Below are positions 47,518 to 60,508 of a stretch of DNA of 64,000 nt, piece after piece. Both the position numbers and the translations under genes were made by a program. Position 1 is the stretch's first letter; each line of letters begins with the position of its first letter. The notes beneath the pieces were generated by a model. It was not told the DNA's origin and made no database searches. It saw nothing but the letters and a program-made list of their open reading frames with translations. Source of the stretch: Hemicentrotus pulcherrimus (taxonomy: Eukaryota; Echinodermata; Echinoidea; Camarodonta; Strongylocentrotidae); contig BEXV01000856.1 in NCBI GenBank assembly GCA_003118195.1, forward strand, positions 29,123 through 93,122, in the 5' to 3' direction.

Positions 47518-48070
47518 TAGGGCGAAATTAGGCGAAACTTAACTCCAAAGTTCAAATCACTAAGAGTATCTGGCTCATCTCATCTACTTATAAACCATAG
47601 TGAGCTTCCGGGGCCGTTTCTACTTACAGAGTGATAATCCGTCCTTTGGTAACTTCTTCACATTTTTGTTCATTCATTGAAAGTTTGCCTACTTTAAAAA
47701 AGGGGCAGGGGCGATGCTAAAGGATGGGTGCAAACAATTTCCTCCTTCCTCTTATTTAATTCATGCCCAAACGCACGCATACACGCATACACTCCCCGCA
47801 CACACACAAACACACACCATAGAACGAAATAAGTCGAAACGTAACTCCCTACCTCAAATCAATAAGAGTCTTTGACTTAGTTCTTTTTTGGGGGGTCATT
47901 CTTTCAAAAACTGTTCTTAACTAAAAATGGCCCGATGGTAGAGAGTGGGTGTGAACAATTCCCTCCTCCCTCCACTTAAAGACATACTAAACGAAAGACA
48001 TACTAAACGCACTCATACAAACCAAACGTAACACACACCCACATACACATTAACATGCACGAATGCGCTC
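47518..48070. repeat. Diverged tandem duplication, about 300 bp
   Basis: GGCGAAATTAGGCGAAACTTAA at 47522 is echoed by a GAAATAAGTCGAAACGTAA block at 47826. Both are followed by CTC..AAATCA.TAAGAGT, a GGGTG.GAACAAT.TCCTCC block (47725 and 47947) and a CA-rich, ACGCA-type simple repeat end. Copies differ by many substitutions and indels. Confidence 0.7.
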
Positions 48071-48980
48071 CCTCGGACAAATTTAAGAATTTACTTACTT
48101 TTGTCTCTTCTTCTTTTAACCTTTGTCAATAAATTCAGAAATGTTATGTCGAAGGCGTCAACGGTATTGATGGCAAAGTATTGTCTACCATTCAAGACTT
48201 CTTTTTTATCGACAGTTATAGACTTTTCATGATTAATATGGTTATATCACAAGTACTCGCAACACCATTAATGATGACATCGTAGTTTGAATAGTTCTAT
48301 TTTCAATATGGAGCCTGTTTCGTTTTAACCATGAACGTGATTGCGTCAAATACAGATGAAACATTGGCGCAACGTCAATGAAAGTAGTTCGTCCGATGAA
48401 TTCATGTTTCTATCATTGTCAGGTAAATTTGGTATTGGTGAGGGTCCAAGTGTTTATCGAGACATGATGGAGTGTTTTTTTTCATCTGTTCAATGATCAT
48501 CGTAAGGAAACTTCCTGATTTGAAGGTCAGGAGATGAGTGGTTTGTCAATAGAGAAAGAAGGAAACATTTAATAACAAAAAGGTTTGATAAATCTCTTTA
48601 GGAAATATGGGTACAGAGTTGACGCTAAAGACAGGTGTATTCAATGAACTTTGGTATTACAGATACGGGTCCCCGGACAGGTTAACAGTGCTTTATTCCC
48701 ATAACAGAACTGCATGGACGTATTTTGGGTCTGCTGTAGGCCAAATACAGAATATACCCTTGTAATGATTCATCGCCCGTTATCCTTTTAAAATAACTAT
48801 CATTTATAACGTCAGTTAAATCAAGCAATTCAAAATATGTTGTTTAATTCTGAAACATAAATAGGCCCTGTAAACTTATTTGATTACGAACATACCTGTC
48901 AGTTTTTTGTAACTTCATTTGTTCTATTATACATTGTATTACTGTTTGGTTTATATATGTCATTTAATTTGTGTATATTT
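48071..48980. other. No gene recognised
   Basis: AT-rich; may include the 3' part of a retroelement ending in the adjacent (AAATC)n, but no coding remnant was seen. Confidence 0.35.
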
Positions 48981-48984
48981 GAGT

Positions 48985-49028
48985 GGAAAATAAATAAATC
49001 AAATCAAATCAAATCAAATCAAATCAAA
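48985..49028 (+). repeat. (AAATC)n microsatellite after AATAAATAAA
   Basis: At least six AAATC units directly follow GGAAAATAAATAAATC. Short A-rich tandem tails after AATAAA are common at 3' ends of LINEs and SINEs, so this may mark a retroelement end. Confidence 0.9.
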
Positions 49029-50410
49029 CAAAGACTTACTATGTGTCCACTGTTGGGTTTTTTTTGGTAGCACCGATAATCTCTCGAGTTAATACACCTT
49101 ATATAGTTGTTCAAGGTCTAAAATTCTTTGAAGCTACAACACGCATGACAAAATGGGGATGTATTTTTCATACCAATCATCAACTGACGTAAACTAATAA
49201 TTTAATGCAGAATGCCTATGGATTTGTGTTTCATGTTTTGATATCAATATAGAAAAAAGCTTTATTTTTCTGAAAAGAAATCTTCCATTCGGAAAATAAT
49301 GGTCATACAAACATTTATTTTACTGAGCTCATTCTACTGCTCAATAATTAGATCACACGAAATATATGATGTACAATCTTTTCGAAGAGTGGAGATATTA
49401 CCGAGTGTTTGTACCGATCCTCTTCCCGTCATGAACAGGATGATCACTGTGAATTGACAATGCATTTACGTGACCGATATCCCCGACATGAGAGCTATCG
49501 GCGTCAGTGAAAACACACCCAGTCTGAGACGTCTAATGGTCACAGATGCTGAAATAATCGACTGAAATGGTGATTGCCCAAGTGTAAATTGTTAAACACG
49601 TGTACACATTGCCAAATCAGGCGCACCTAAAGAGATTCAATATACGAGCATCATTTATTCACAGGGCGAAGAAAACTCGAGGAAAAAATAAGACAAATAG
49701 GGGAGCGAAGCAATAATTGTGAGGGGTCAGCAGAGACTCATGTTAATCGCACACCTGGGGAATCGAGCGTTCATCTGAGAGGGATGAGTGTGTATATCAT
49801 CTTAGGTTTTAATAATGATATGTCCTGGCGAACGAAAGAATGATACCTGTCTCTTTAAACTATTACGTGGTCAATTATTTTAAGATTCACGTCATGAGAA
49901 TACCACCATGAAAATAAAATTAAATGTCACTGTATTAATCAGAAACCAAATAAAATGGAATGGCTTTAATAGACGTCGACGAACTTTACGAATTGTATGC
50001 TAAAAAACCCTATCCGTATGATAAACATGTTGTTAAAGTATGCGTATCAGTTATTTTTTCAAATTTTGTACAGCACTTCTGCCCTTGTCATATATATTTG
50101 CATTGCAATACGATTCAGATAACTTTTTGGTAAATTAAAATTTGAACTTTTTGTAGAGATTGGCAAAATTTTCTCTAAGATGTGAATGGAGGAAAAGCTT
50201 AAATTGAAAAAGAAGAAAAAAAATGTAATTTTCATTTTTTGTATTGTTTTTTCATTTTCAATTTTAATTTTACGTTCATTTTACTTTTTCAGTGAATGAG
50301 GAGGATAACTGTTATTGGCTTGAGTAAATGAATATTGTTAATCACTTTCTTCATAATAAGAAGTACTCTCTAATGGCAGTAGTGGTTAAAGTACTATCGA
50401 CTATTTAGTT
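49029..50410. other. No feature recognised
   Basis: About 1.4 kb of AT-rich sequence. An A/G stretch lies near 50190-50220. Confidence 0.45.
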
Positions 50411-50419
50411 AAGATTAAG

Positions 50420-50580
50420 TAAAAGTAGTAGTATAAGTAGTTGAAGGAGTAGTAGTATTAGTTCTGGTAGTAATTGTCGTTTTGTGAAGTAGTAGATGAA
50501 GTAAAAGAAGAAGAATTAGGTGGCAAATAGTGGTGGTAGTATATAGTAGTAAAAAGCAGTTGAAGCAGCAGCAGCCATGA
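50420..50580 (+). repeat. Degenerate (AGT)n/(AGA)n trinucleotide region
   Basis: Interrupted GTAGTA, AGTAGTAGT and GAAGAAGAA units, ending in AGCAGCAGC. The T-rich minus-strand frame here is composition-driven. Confidence 0.85.
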
Positions 50581-52450
50581 TAGAAATTGCTGTATAATCG
50601 CGACGCGTCGAACCCCCTCAATAAAAGTAAATCCTCTTATAAATCATCAATGCAAATCATTGGGACAGAAACAATTCCTCCAAAGTTTTCTTTTTCAAAT
50701 CTAAGCATGATATACGTTTACTCTCGAACTTGAGGACGCTATCAAAAAGGAAAACCACCCGCGTTATCAGGCAACGACAGTGAACGAGACTGAGCCTCCG
50801 TGACTGATGGCGACGTTCGACCCTTAATGAATTTTGCAAGATTTAATTGAGAGTATCATCCGACAGAAGACGAGGTAGGAGCATCTTTATTTTTAGATAT
50901 GAATTAAACGCACTTGACTCTCAAGACGAATACATTTCAGAAGTCAAGCATATCAAGTACTCACCCGTCCTACAGGTTTCTTCGGCTGAAAATCGATAGG
51001 CAGACCTCGGGGCATTTGACTTTGCAATTCAACGAAGGAGTGCTTTTCTTACGCTCTCGCCACTGACTTTCAGTTTCGCGTTACACTTCTCCTCCCATGT
51101 TTTGGCAAAAAAACCTGGGGGACAAAAACCGAGATAAGTACTGGAAAGTTTTCTTCCTCCGTTATCGTTTTGCTGATGCCTGAATTGGGGAAGGGTTTAG
51201 GCGGATGACATTCCGTGTGAAGCAAACAAAATATTCATTTAGCTGCTGCGTGACGTCATCAATGATACTGATATTCTTAGTATTTTGATCATATAGAATA
51301 CGTTTGACTAATAATGCAGTGAAGATTCTTGAGATAAACCTTGAGTTGAAGAGTCTAATTTTCATTAAACGTAGGTATAGTATTGTAATTTTAAATTGAA
51401 AAGAAACAAATATATATCGGATATAGCCTTTCAAGTGTATTGTGTAAAAGTGCTAAGGGGTATTGTGACGTCCATACAATTCTTTCTATTATATCTTTGT
51501 CATCCATACATGTATTCCTTACTATAGCTTCATTGCAGCTCCACCCATTTTGAAGATGATTAGTTTTAAAAATGGTTCCGTACCCGAGTTTCTTTAAAGT
51601 CTCAATTTACAATTCAAGTAGTTTCATGATGCCTCTGTGATGGAACTTGGAGCAAGCTAGGAAAAACTGGCCGAAAATTATACCCTCAAGTGGAAAATAG
51701 AGGAATAAGAGCGACTTATTACATCTTACCTAACTTTCGACGGTTTATCCAATATTAAGGCATTCGAAATTATAGATACCACACAAACATGTTTGATGGG
51801 ATCAATCAATAAACAGATAATTAAGAGACCCTAGTAAACCTGCAAAAAAAAAATATGATCAGGTGTTAAGTACAGTATAAACATAATGTATATTTTTTTA
51901 ACACCCTGATTACTTACAAAACGTGCCTATTCTAAGTATCATGTGATGTTATTGCATTAAGTCCTTGTAGAGCAATTTCAAATAATGCCTATGCCCACGG
52001 TTACTATTAGTATTAATTGGATGGTGGCCACAGCTGTACACGTTGTGTTATTTATCAGTTTTATTGCATCCAATTGCTAGGAATGGGGATGTTCTACCGG
52101 AATATGGAATATATTTAAGTAATACCTGTCCCCGTTGGCTATCAATGCGATTAGCCATTACTTGAAACAGTCTGGCTGTTTCTAAGTTAAATGTATCGTA
52201 AAATTATATCCCTTGTATTACATCTAGCAGTTCTTTTGTTTCTCTTTGGTCACAAACTGTTTGAATACAATATCAAATGGATCAAACATATGAATCATAT
52301 AAAACGCCTGTGGCAGTTATTGCAAGACGAGAATTTACTGAATTCTTCACGTTTGTTTGTAATAAATTATTAACATATCTATATTTATAAACCATGAACA
52401 TTTGCGCAAGATAACACTCCTTATGGGATGCCGTCCATAAAGTGCTAAGA
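50581..52450. other. About 1.9 kb without a recognised gene
   Basis: An imperfect inverted pair ATCAGGTGTTAA / TTAACACCCTGAT surrounds an AT loop at about 51858-51910. No gene is supported. Confidence 0.4.
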
Positions 52451-52452
52451 AT

Positions 52453-53249
52453 GGGGGGGGGGGGGGGGGGGGGGGGGGNNNNNNNNNNNNNNNNNNNNNN
52501 NNNNNNNNNNNNNNNNNNNNNNNNNNNNNNNNNNNNNNNNNNNNNNNNNNNNNNNNNNNNNNNNNNNNNNNNNNNNNNNNNNNNNNNNNNNNNNNNNNNN
52601 NNNNNNNNNNNNNNNNNNNNNNNNNNNNNNNNNNNNNNNNNNNNNNNNNNNNNNNNNNNNNNNNNNNNNNNNNNNNNNNNNNNNNNNNNNNNNNNNNNNN
52701 NNNNNNNNNNNNNNNNNNNNNNNNNNNNNNNNNNNNNNNNNNNNNNNNNNNNNNNNNNNNNNNNNNNNNNNNNNNNNNNNNNNNNNNNNNNNNNNNNNNN
52801 NNNNNNNNNNNNNNNNNNNNNNNNNNNNNNNNNNNNNNNNNNNNNNNNNNNNNNNNNNNNNNNNNNNNNNNNNNNNNNNNNNNNNNNNNNNNNNNNNNNN
52901 NNNNNNNNNNNNNNNNNNNNNNNNNNNNNNNNNNNNNNNNNNNNNNNNNNNNNNNNNNNNNNNNNNNNNNNNNNNNNNNNNNNNNNNNNNNNNNNNNNNN
53001 NNNNNNNNNNNNNNNNNNNNNNNNNNNNNNNNNNNNNNNNNNNNNNNNNNNNNNNNNNNNNNNNNNNNNNNNNNNNNNNNNNNNNNNNNNNNNNNNNNNN
53101 NNNNNNNNNNNNNNNNNNNNNNNNNNNNNNNNNNNNNNNNNNNNNNNNNNNNNNNNNNNNNNNNNNNNNNNNNNNNNNNNNNNNNNNNNNNNNNNNNNNN
53201 NNNNNNNNNNNNNNNNNNNNNNNNNNNNNNNNNNNNNNNNNNNNNNNNN
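52453..53249. other. Poly-G run and assembly gap (771 N)
   Basis: Twenty-six G directly precede the N run (52479-53249). The long frame reading through the N is an artefact. Confidence 0.98.
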
Positions 53250-55243
53250 AGACGAAATCTTACAATAACAATAAATAATACCAGAAACGGTTAAACATAC
53301 AGACCACGGAAAGGATTATTACATTTTGTTAAAGTCAAAATTATCAAAGTTATCCTCCATCTCTCTTTATCAACTTGGAATGTTTGGAATATGTTGAGGT
53401 CATCGGATGCTAATCACACGTTCCATCCCTGCCACTGTATTAATCAAAAACTCTCAATCAAATCATACCAATCTAGACCTGTATTGGAATCGTCAATGTG
53501 TTAGACCTTTATTAGAATTGTCAATGTTTCAATGCGTATTTAATATAAGCAATAAAACGCATTACAAACGTCCCTGGATTTGAGTTACACACCTACTAGG
53601 GACGTTCGTCTTCTTTCGATATGAATTAAATGAATAATTTTCAGGTCATCGATTTCAGCTTACGTCCTTCTAAACATGACATAGATGTATAAGCGCGCGC
53701 TCTTTCCCCCCGTGACAAATAATATATTATCTGATGTACCATTAATCCATTATCATCTCTTTATTTTCATTAGCCATGTTCTTAGCCATCCTTACCCCCT
53801 CCCCATCTTCCGTCTAAACTCATCTATCATATTTTTTCTTTCTCCCTCATCGATCTCCCTCTCTCTATACTTACTTCATATACTTTATCATAATTATCCT
53901 GTTCGTTTTGTTCCTGCATCTTAAAAATATCCCAGTACCCGGAGGCTTGCAATCAAATTACAGCGATTAAAATTGATTGGAAATCGGTTTGAAAAATGAG
54001 CCAGAACTTTTTTTCCGATTGGGATGACGTAAAATATTATATCTACCTTTCTGTCGTTTTTCTCCCACGTCTTCAGGATGGTATTTACGCAACCTAGTTT
54101 TTAGAGACAAATTGCATCGGGATGAGGTACAGTGATAGTTGTGATTTGTATCAAAGCAAGACAATTCATCCACAGGCTACTATGGACAATTCGACTTAAT
54201 GAGCTTACCCGAAGATTTATGACCTCCAGGAGCTAAGAGACACCGCTAAGGTCGACAAAATATTTCCGCATCTATTCAAATGAGACAACCGTACCATGTT
54301 ATCGGAAAGTAAGACGAACGCTTTTCGTTTAGCCATACGCCAAGAAATCAATTCCCCGTTTTTTTTGCCTAAACCCAAGTAGCAGAGTTACTCTTCTACG
54401 TCTTTCTTCCCTATCAAATGAATAAGCATGAAGTAGCCTTTCAACATGCCTCGTCTTTTGATGAATTGCTTTCGTCATAAATCATCATCTTTTCATCCGA
54501 CTGATTTAGTAAAACGGCATAGATTTCCATTCTTGTGATTGCTGTGAAATCGATGTTCGAACAAGTGTTGTTGGCTTGGGAGTTATATATCGAAACACGA
54601 CCGTATTTTCTTGGGCTTGGTAACACGCGAACACAACCGATAATTTTTGTATATATAAAAAAGACATTACTTTGCGTTAAACCTAGTTGTGCTTTCTAAA
54701 TAAAGACGCATGTTCAAGTTTATTGACCTGCTATCCTTGTTGGAAAATGCTCTTCTCTCTTCCAAAGCACCTTTGAATTATGAAGCGCAAATAACCTCAT
54801 CTTTAAAATTAACCCGAGATACATGCATTTCCAACATTTAATGGTGTAAAAATGTGCAACGGTGTCATAATTCTTAAGAAGCTTCAATACCTTTTAGGAT
54901 AAGTACGGCTCATTATTTCGTCCTGAAGGCTTTGAAAGGGCTGTTAGGGTATTATTTCACGATAAGACTAACAAAGATAAATCGGCATTTAAAAAGGCGA
55001 GAAGAGGCAACGTTTTCAAGATATATCTCACCCTTTCGGTCTCTGAAAGCAACACTAAAAAGGATGCGTTCAGCATGTTAGAAGTATATTGGATCTCCTT
55101 TGGGAACGCTGTCTTGACCTTTGAACATTTCGAATTGTGATTTTTATCACTTCAATTCTTAGCAATTTTTGGTAGGCATTGTTTTATGATGACGTAAAGT
55201 GTGATACGCTTAACATTTCTATATCGTACAACACAAAGCTCAC
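53250..55243. other. About 2 kb without a supported gene
   Basis: A pyrimidine-rich part at 53790-53880 makes an S/L/I-rich frame. Minus frames 53967-54173 (with an AAAG/GTAGAT donor-like site) and 54441-54626 read protein-like but could not be tied to acceptors or to the first exon at 60509-60583. ACGTCCCT ... AGGGACGT near 53570-53605 is a small inverted pair. Confidence 0.35.
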
Positions 55244-55625
55244 TTAAGGGACCCAGCAACTTTGTCTCAGATTCTGAAACAAAAATCCGGGATTTAGCTC
55301 ATGCTGCAATGATAATTACAAACATTTTGGTCAGTCAGGAACTCCATAACTTTTACAAGCCGATCGCCTGTCTGATTTTCAAAATATTCATGATTGGAAA
55401 TCGAAACCAAATGTTGCGTTTTTCTTACGGTTTTCATAACACTACAGTCTATTTTTTGAGTATGGTAAAACAGGTCACTCAAAGATGTTTTACTTTTTTG
55501 AGGCATTTCTTGATCATTTTGAAGCGCTTTTTTTTGTAGGCCATTAATATTACACTATATCACTGACGCTGATAACACGTAAGGCCGTGCATCTCAGATT
55601 TAATATTGTTAAACGATGCCTTTAA
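55244..55625 (-). mobile_element. TTAA-bounded MITE-like element, family C copy 2
   Basis: A 382-base inverse copy of 3681-4037: TTAA at 55244-55247 and 55622-55625. In element orientation it starts TTAAAGGCATCGTTTAACAA and ends GCTGGGTCCCTTAA. Shared internal blocks include TCAGACAGGCGATCGGC. The frames at 55201-55539 (+) and 55294-55506 (-) lie inside it and are not genes. Confidence 0.85.
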
Positions 55626-56858
55626 TACGAGCAAGACTTGCACGCAGTTACCGTTCATTTTACACGTTAAAAATAACCGCGGTAGGTTTTGCGGCGGTTT
55701 ACCGCGCCTTATCTGAAAAAAGGTCTAGCGTGTAAGGTTCAAATGTGAAACTTAACCCTAGTGAGCATCATCAACCTCACATACAGGTGAAAGGTGAACA
55801 TCATTTTCGTTTTCTTTTGATTAAGAAGGAAAAAATGGGCACATCCTGCGTTTCACTGGATAGATCCATCAGTTTGCATTGCCGTGTTCAGCGATCTGGG
55901 AATATTCGTAGATAAACTAGAATTAAATATTCAATTTATCACATATGGTCATTTCATTATTTATTACCTTATCTAATTTCTTACTCCCTTAAAAAAGGCA
56001 TATTCTGGACTTTATATTATGTATAAATATCTAGATATGCTTTTTTGAAGTCAAAATGTGATTTATTCCGCCCTTTGATAGTACTCTGCGTTATGATTAT
56101 TCCTAGATGGGTAATCGTTTTTGATACTGTTCATTTAAAATGCAATCTTGATGGATTTGTGGTTGATTTTCTTAGAATCCACCGTGATCTTTCGATTAAT
56201 AAGCTCCGTAAAGTTACGCCATGACGTACGTGTATATTTTAAACTTTGAAAAGAACCTACTGCAAATCTGATGTCGAAAGCTAATACATTAATCTTGAAA
56301 CGTATGGGTTTCGAATATGAATTGACTCGATTCCCCCTGAACTTATTGGAGGACACGTTCAACAGAACTGGACTAATCTCTATCACCTTTGAAGCACGAA
56401 TGTGAAAATTTGGAAGTACGGATGAAAAGATGCCCTATAGCTACCCTTAACATTACCCTATAATTACAGCTGCATATTTCTGATTCTACTCTGCAATGAA
56501 TTTCATGGAACTGATGTAATTATCACAATATCAATGCGTCCAGTACGAGTGATTACTATTAGTTCCGCTGTATTTATGGTGATGGAGAAGCGTAATAAAT
56601 AGTGAATGTTGAAGGTTTTACATCAGCCCCAACGCGCTGACAATACACACCCGAAAAAGCCCCCCTAATTCCTATTGTGTGCAAGAAAATTCATAAAGCA
56701 GAAGGATTATCTTCATATACCCCTATGGAAATCCGCAATGATTACCTCGTAATATATGTGCATTTTTTCCTTTTTTCTCTCTCATGGAACTTTTTCCTTA
56801 GTCAAACCACCAAGCTAATGCTGTGCTATAAGCAATTCTTACCATGGGAGAAATAGGC
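55626..56858. other. No gene supported
   Basis: A CpG-bearing patch (CCGCGGTAGGTTTTGCGGCGG) lies near 55677-55705. The minus frame 56135-56386 is K/N/S-rich, without a recognised domain. Confidence 0.35.
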
Positions 56859-57379
56859 ATAATAGGTACTATGTCCCCTTTGCAGCCAACATCAATTTCC
56901 GTAGAACTTTGCAGGAATTGTGTATAATCACGTATGTCATATCTGTGAAATTTAAACGTTAGCAGTGTCCTATTATTCATATAATGCAATGAAACCCGTT
57001 TATATTGTAGACATTACTGTGTGACACTATTCGGTGACTGACTGACATTTTTTTCCTTTGGTAATGAGATCTGACAGGTACATGGGCATTTGTCTACATC
57101 AATAACCCACTACTTGTAATGGCAAAAATTAAACTGATTGACTATTTGTGCAGCATAAAACATACGACCATTCGGTGAAAGAGTCTGGAAATCAGACTAT
57201 TACTTAGTTGATTGCAATTACTTAAGTCGATTCGACAACGAGTGGTCGTTATTGCCAACTAAAAGCCATTTTCAAGCCCCTTACTTTGAGGGAATTTCAA
57301 AAATGGTATTATCTTTCAAATGCCGTTGGAATCAAACCTTTTCATTTTTTGGCCTGCAAATATGACACAGAACCTTTAA
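56859..57379 (-). mobile_element. 521-bp TTAA MITE, family A copy 2
   Basis: Inverse-oriented copy of 40273-40793 with the same length. The right end keeps TTAA (57376-57379, complement TTAAAGGTTC). The left TTAA has decayed to ATAATA near 56860, followed by GGTACTATGTCCCCTTTGCA. The minus frame 56798-56989 overlaps its end. Confidence 0.88.
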
Positions 57380-59385
57380 AACTCTTCCACACGAAAGAAT
57401 TACAAACGGACAAGATGCAACGATTAATGTGATCCAAATTTTAATTTTTATTTTCAAATATGCCAAATAATTACAGTGCAATATTATATCAGTGCCAGTC
57501 CAAATTCTCGATATTCTATAATTATTTGCACTCTATCGAACTCCCATTTTAGCCATAATTATAACCCCGTTAACAAAATATCTCTTACATGGCCATCTCA
57601 GTTATTCCAATAGCTAATTAGCTTCTTTATCTTTTTTCCCCTCTTCAGTATAAAACCACCTTTGGCGTAAAGTAGTTTGCTCTTAACAAATATCATTAAG
57701 TACAAAAGAAATATGACATCTTTTTTGTTGAAATTTTCTGTCAATTTTTTTTTCTTACCGTCGAAAGCAGGTATGGAATTAAGATGCTTGAATCCTGAGA
57801 TATAAAAACACACGCATTATAGATGGTACCAATTCATACTGTCATAAAAGCAACCATAATGGTTACACTTGACCTAGTTCTCACAGTTGAGGTGAAGATG
57901 ATTATCGTTGTAACCAAATTAGGTGAAGTATTTTAAGTACAGTATTCCTTCTCATACCAAATTTCAAACACAATTAAGGCTACATTGAGTGAAACATATC
58001 AAATGCTTCAAAAGAACTTTCAATGGGATCCTATCGAGTATTGCATGTACAGTTGCCTCGAAGCATAGACTTTCTGATCCTAGCAAAGAGCATGTGCTAC
58101 ATTATAACGATATCTTTGAGAGCGTGATACAATTTCATTTTCCCACCGAGCCATGATATCTCTGGATGCACATCTCCGTAACATGTGAATATCATCGGCA
58201 TATCATACTTCTATTACCCCCTGTAGTACATGCCATGTGATCGCATGTGAAACATCAGACGAGGCTTAAGACGTTAGGGAAGCAAACGTTTGTCGCGAAG
58301 GTTACATCGCAAGTCCTTAAACTTCATGGTTGAACATTCACAGAGGATCCTTCCACAAATTAAGGGTTCTTTGATTATCGGCTGTTCTAGTTATGGAAAA
58401 TGGATTAAGTGAAGCAACTCGGTTTGCCATACAAGGTTCGGGGTACAGGGAGAGAAACGATAATCTAAACTTCGATTGGCGCCAATTTGGTCAAGTGGTT
58501 GCACATACACATACCCAGGAGAAGGATCAGCAAATGTGACATGGCGCCAGTTACTTAAAGTCAACGATACATCTCAATGTCCCCTTCGGTCGTGCCTAGA
58601 TAAATCTAAAAAGGTCGAATGTTCTCCTTTCTGTATTGACATAAAATGCGCGCTAAGTTTTTGACATGAATGTTCTGTCGCACCCTGAATCTCGGCGTTT
58701 AATGTAACAAAATATTTACCCGATCTGTCACTTCCAAAAAGTACTTAAGATTTTGATTGACAATACAATCCTACCGATTTAGAATATCTGATTTTTTTTT
58801 TGTCCACAAAGTCAACAGCGTTTTCTCCCTTCCTATTCTCCCACGTATTTTACTTTCTGTGTATTGACTTAATTACAACACTAAGGGGTTCTAAAAATCA
58901 ATTGCGTGTGACTATTATTTCGTTTTTTTCACGTCTTTCCGATCTGATATAGACCCAAGTACCAGTTGTGCAAACACGAATAGTGAATAAAATACCATTA
59001 ACAAGACAACCTTATTTCCCCTTGATAATAATAGCAAGCATACATTGACAAAATTACATGACGTTTTGTGAGCGAGTGTTTTCTTTTCGTATGGGAGTGG
59101 TACAACTTTTTGGTTGCCTGGAGATGCGAGCTCACGTTGTTACAAATATTTGAAGATCGTTGTGTGGAGACAAAAGGAAGAGCATTATGACGATTTTATT
59201 TTCTTTTTCATTTTATTTTTAACCTTGAGATATTTGGCGAAGAAGAGTGGTATCACTGAAGATATGTTTGATTAAGGGTCATTTTCTACTCGTCATTTTT
59301 TACGAAAATAACAATGTAATGTTCTTTAATCCCTACATCCAATTTCTATCTATTTTTTGTGTGTTTTAAATACAATGATTATTTC
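57380..59385. other. About 2 kb without a recognised gene
   Basis: AT-rich; no domain, repeat family or promoter was seen. If the gene starting at 60583 continues leftwards, part of this is probably its intron. Confidence 0.4.
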
Positions 59386-59389
59386 CATT

Positions 59390-59632
59390 GACGCAATGCC
59401 TCAATGGTAAAGCAGTGTTCTTGTAACCGGGAGGTCAAGGGTTCGAAACCAAATCGATGCGCTCGTGCCCTTTGGACAGGCATTAATCCTCATTGCCAAG
59501 TCGCTCGCAAGGAGTCGCCTGGTTGCTTACTTACAAGCATACACATTTATGTTTTCTTAGCAGTCAGGTTAAACAACCAAGCAAATAATATCAATTAAAT
59601 AGATTTTGCATTTGTAAGCATATAACGAAGAA
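59390..59632 (+). mobile_element. tRNA-derived SINE (family 2) copy 2
   Basis: Box A GCCTCAATGGTA (59398-59409) and box B GGTTCGAAACC (59440-59450) are both near consensus, with a TTCTTGTAA anticodon-loop-like stretch between them that recalls a tRNA-Thr-like ancestor (inference). The body shares GGCATTAATCCTCATT and the CATACACAT...TTAGCAGTCA tail with 41030-41250. Box B is better preserved than in copy 1. Confidence 0.85.
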
Positions 59633-59742
59633 GTCTACAAGCATACACATTCATGTTTTCTTAGCAGTCAGGTAAAACTACCAAACAAATCATATCAATT
59701 GAATAGATTTACCATTTGTTTAGCATATTACGAAGAACACTT
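59533..59742 (+). repeat. Tandem duplication of the SINE tail, period 104 bp
   Basis: ACAAGCATACACATTTATG at 59533 recurs with one change at 59637. Both copies run through TTTTCTTAGCAGTCAGGT, AATATCAATTAAATAGATTT-type sequence and end in TTACGAAGAA or similar. The second copy lies outside the ordinary SINE 3' end. Confidence 0.9.
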
Positions 59743-60508
59743 ATATAAAATAATTTGTTCAAACACGATAGCAAAGAGCTCGAAAAATAAATTCAACGCT
59801 CTTTTGCATATCCCATACAAATCATGTCCTCGTTATGTAATACGTCAATGTAATGTCCAAACATTTCCATAGGTGATGGACGCGGCTATTGCAATTCAAT
59901 GTTTTGTTTGGGGGGAAAGTCTTTGAGATCGTCCTATGATTAAAAATATCATCCAAGCTGTTAATCGCTAATACAAATAATTCATAAATCATTACTACCC
60001 TCGATTTTAGATCAATCTATTCATCATCGATGTATATTAAACAGAGTTAAAGTGTCGTGAACATCACCACAAAAAAAAAAGGTAATATGACTCCCGGCGA
60101 TCTCTTTCATTCTCGAATTGCGTAGGAGAGTATACGGGCGAAAGAGCAAGATCTTTTATACCTACTTGTTTGAAAACATTAGACAGTTTGAAAAGAAAAT
60201 ATCCTATAAAAAAAAACTTCACTTATAGACAGGAAATACTCTTAAACATATCAATATTTTGTTAATTGACTTCGCTACGAATTCATTTAGATTTGTAATG
60301 AAATAAAACAAGTTTACAACCTAAGACGTCATCGACAAATCTATTGAGTCCAAGGATGCACTTTGATGCACTCAAATCGGCGTTTCCTTTAGATTTTCTA
60401 ATCGTATTTTTAGAAAACTGAGCAATAGATTTGTATTCACGAGAACACACAACTCGGTTGTGTCATTATTTTTGGGACTAGAAACTGCTATTGAGGATGT
60501 TTTCTTAC
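59743..60508 (-). other. Start of the inferred intron 1
   Basis: AT-rich sequence downstream (on the minus strand) of the donor at 60508. No following exon was recognised in it. Confidence 0.35.

Noticed and set aside
52442..53278. 278-residue plus frame
   Set aside because: It consists of poly-G plus 771 N.
54439..54626. Minus-strand frame ending in a stop that could be a terminal exon of the gene starting at 60583
   Set aside because: No acceptor in the right frame was found and there is no domain to connect it to the signal-peptide exon.
55201..55539. 112-residue plus frame
   Set aside because: It lies almost wholly inside a family C TTAA element.
59395..59470. Possible tRNA-Thr-like gene
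   Set aside because: Same body and tail as the element at 41030, so a SINE; the acceptor stem does not pair convincingly.
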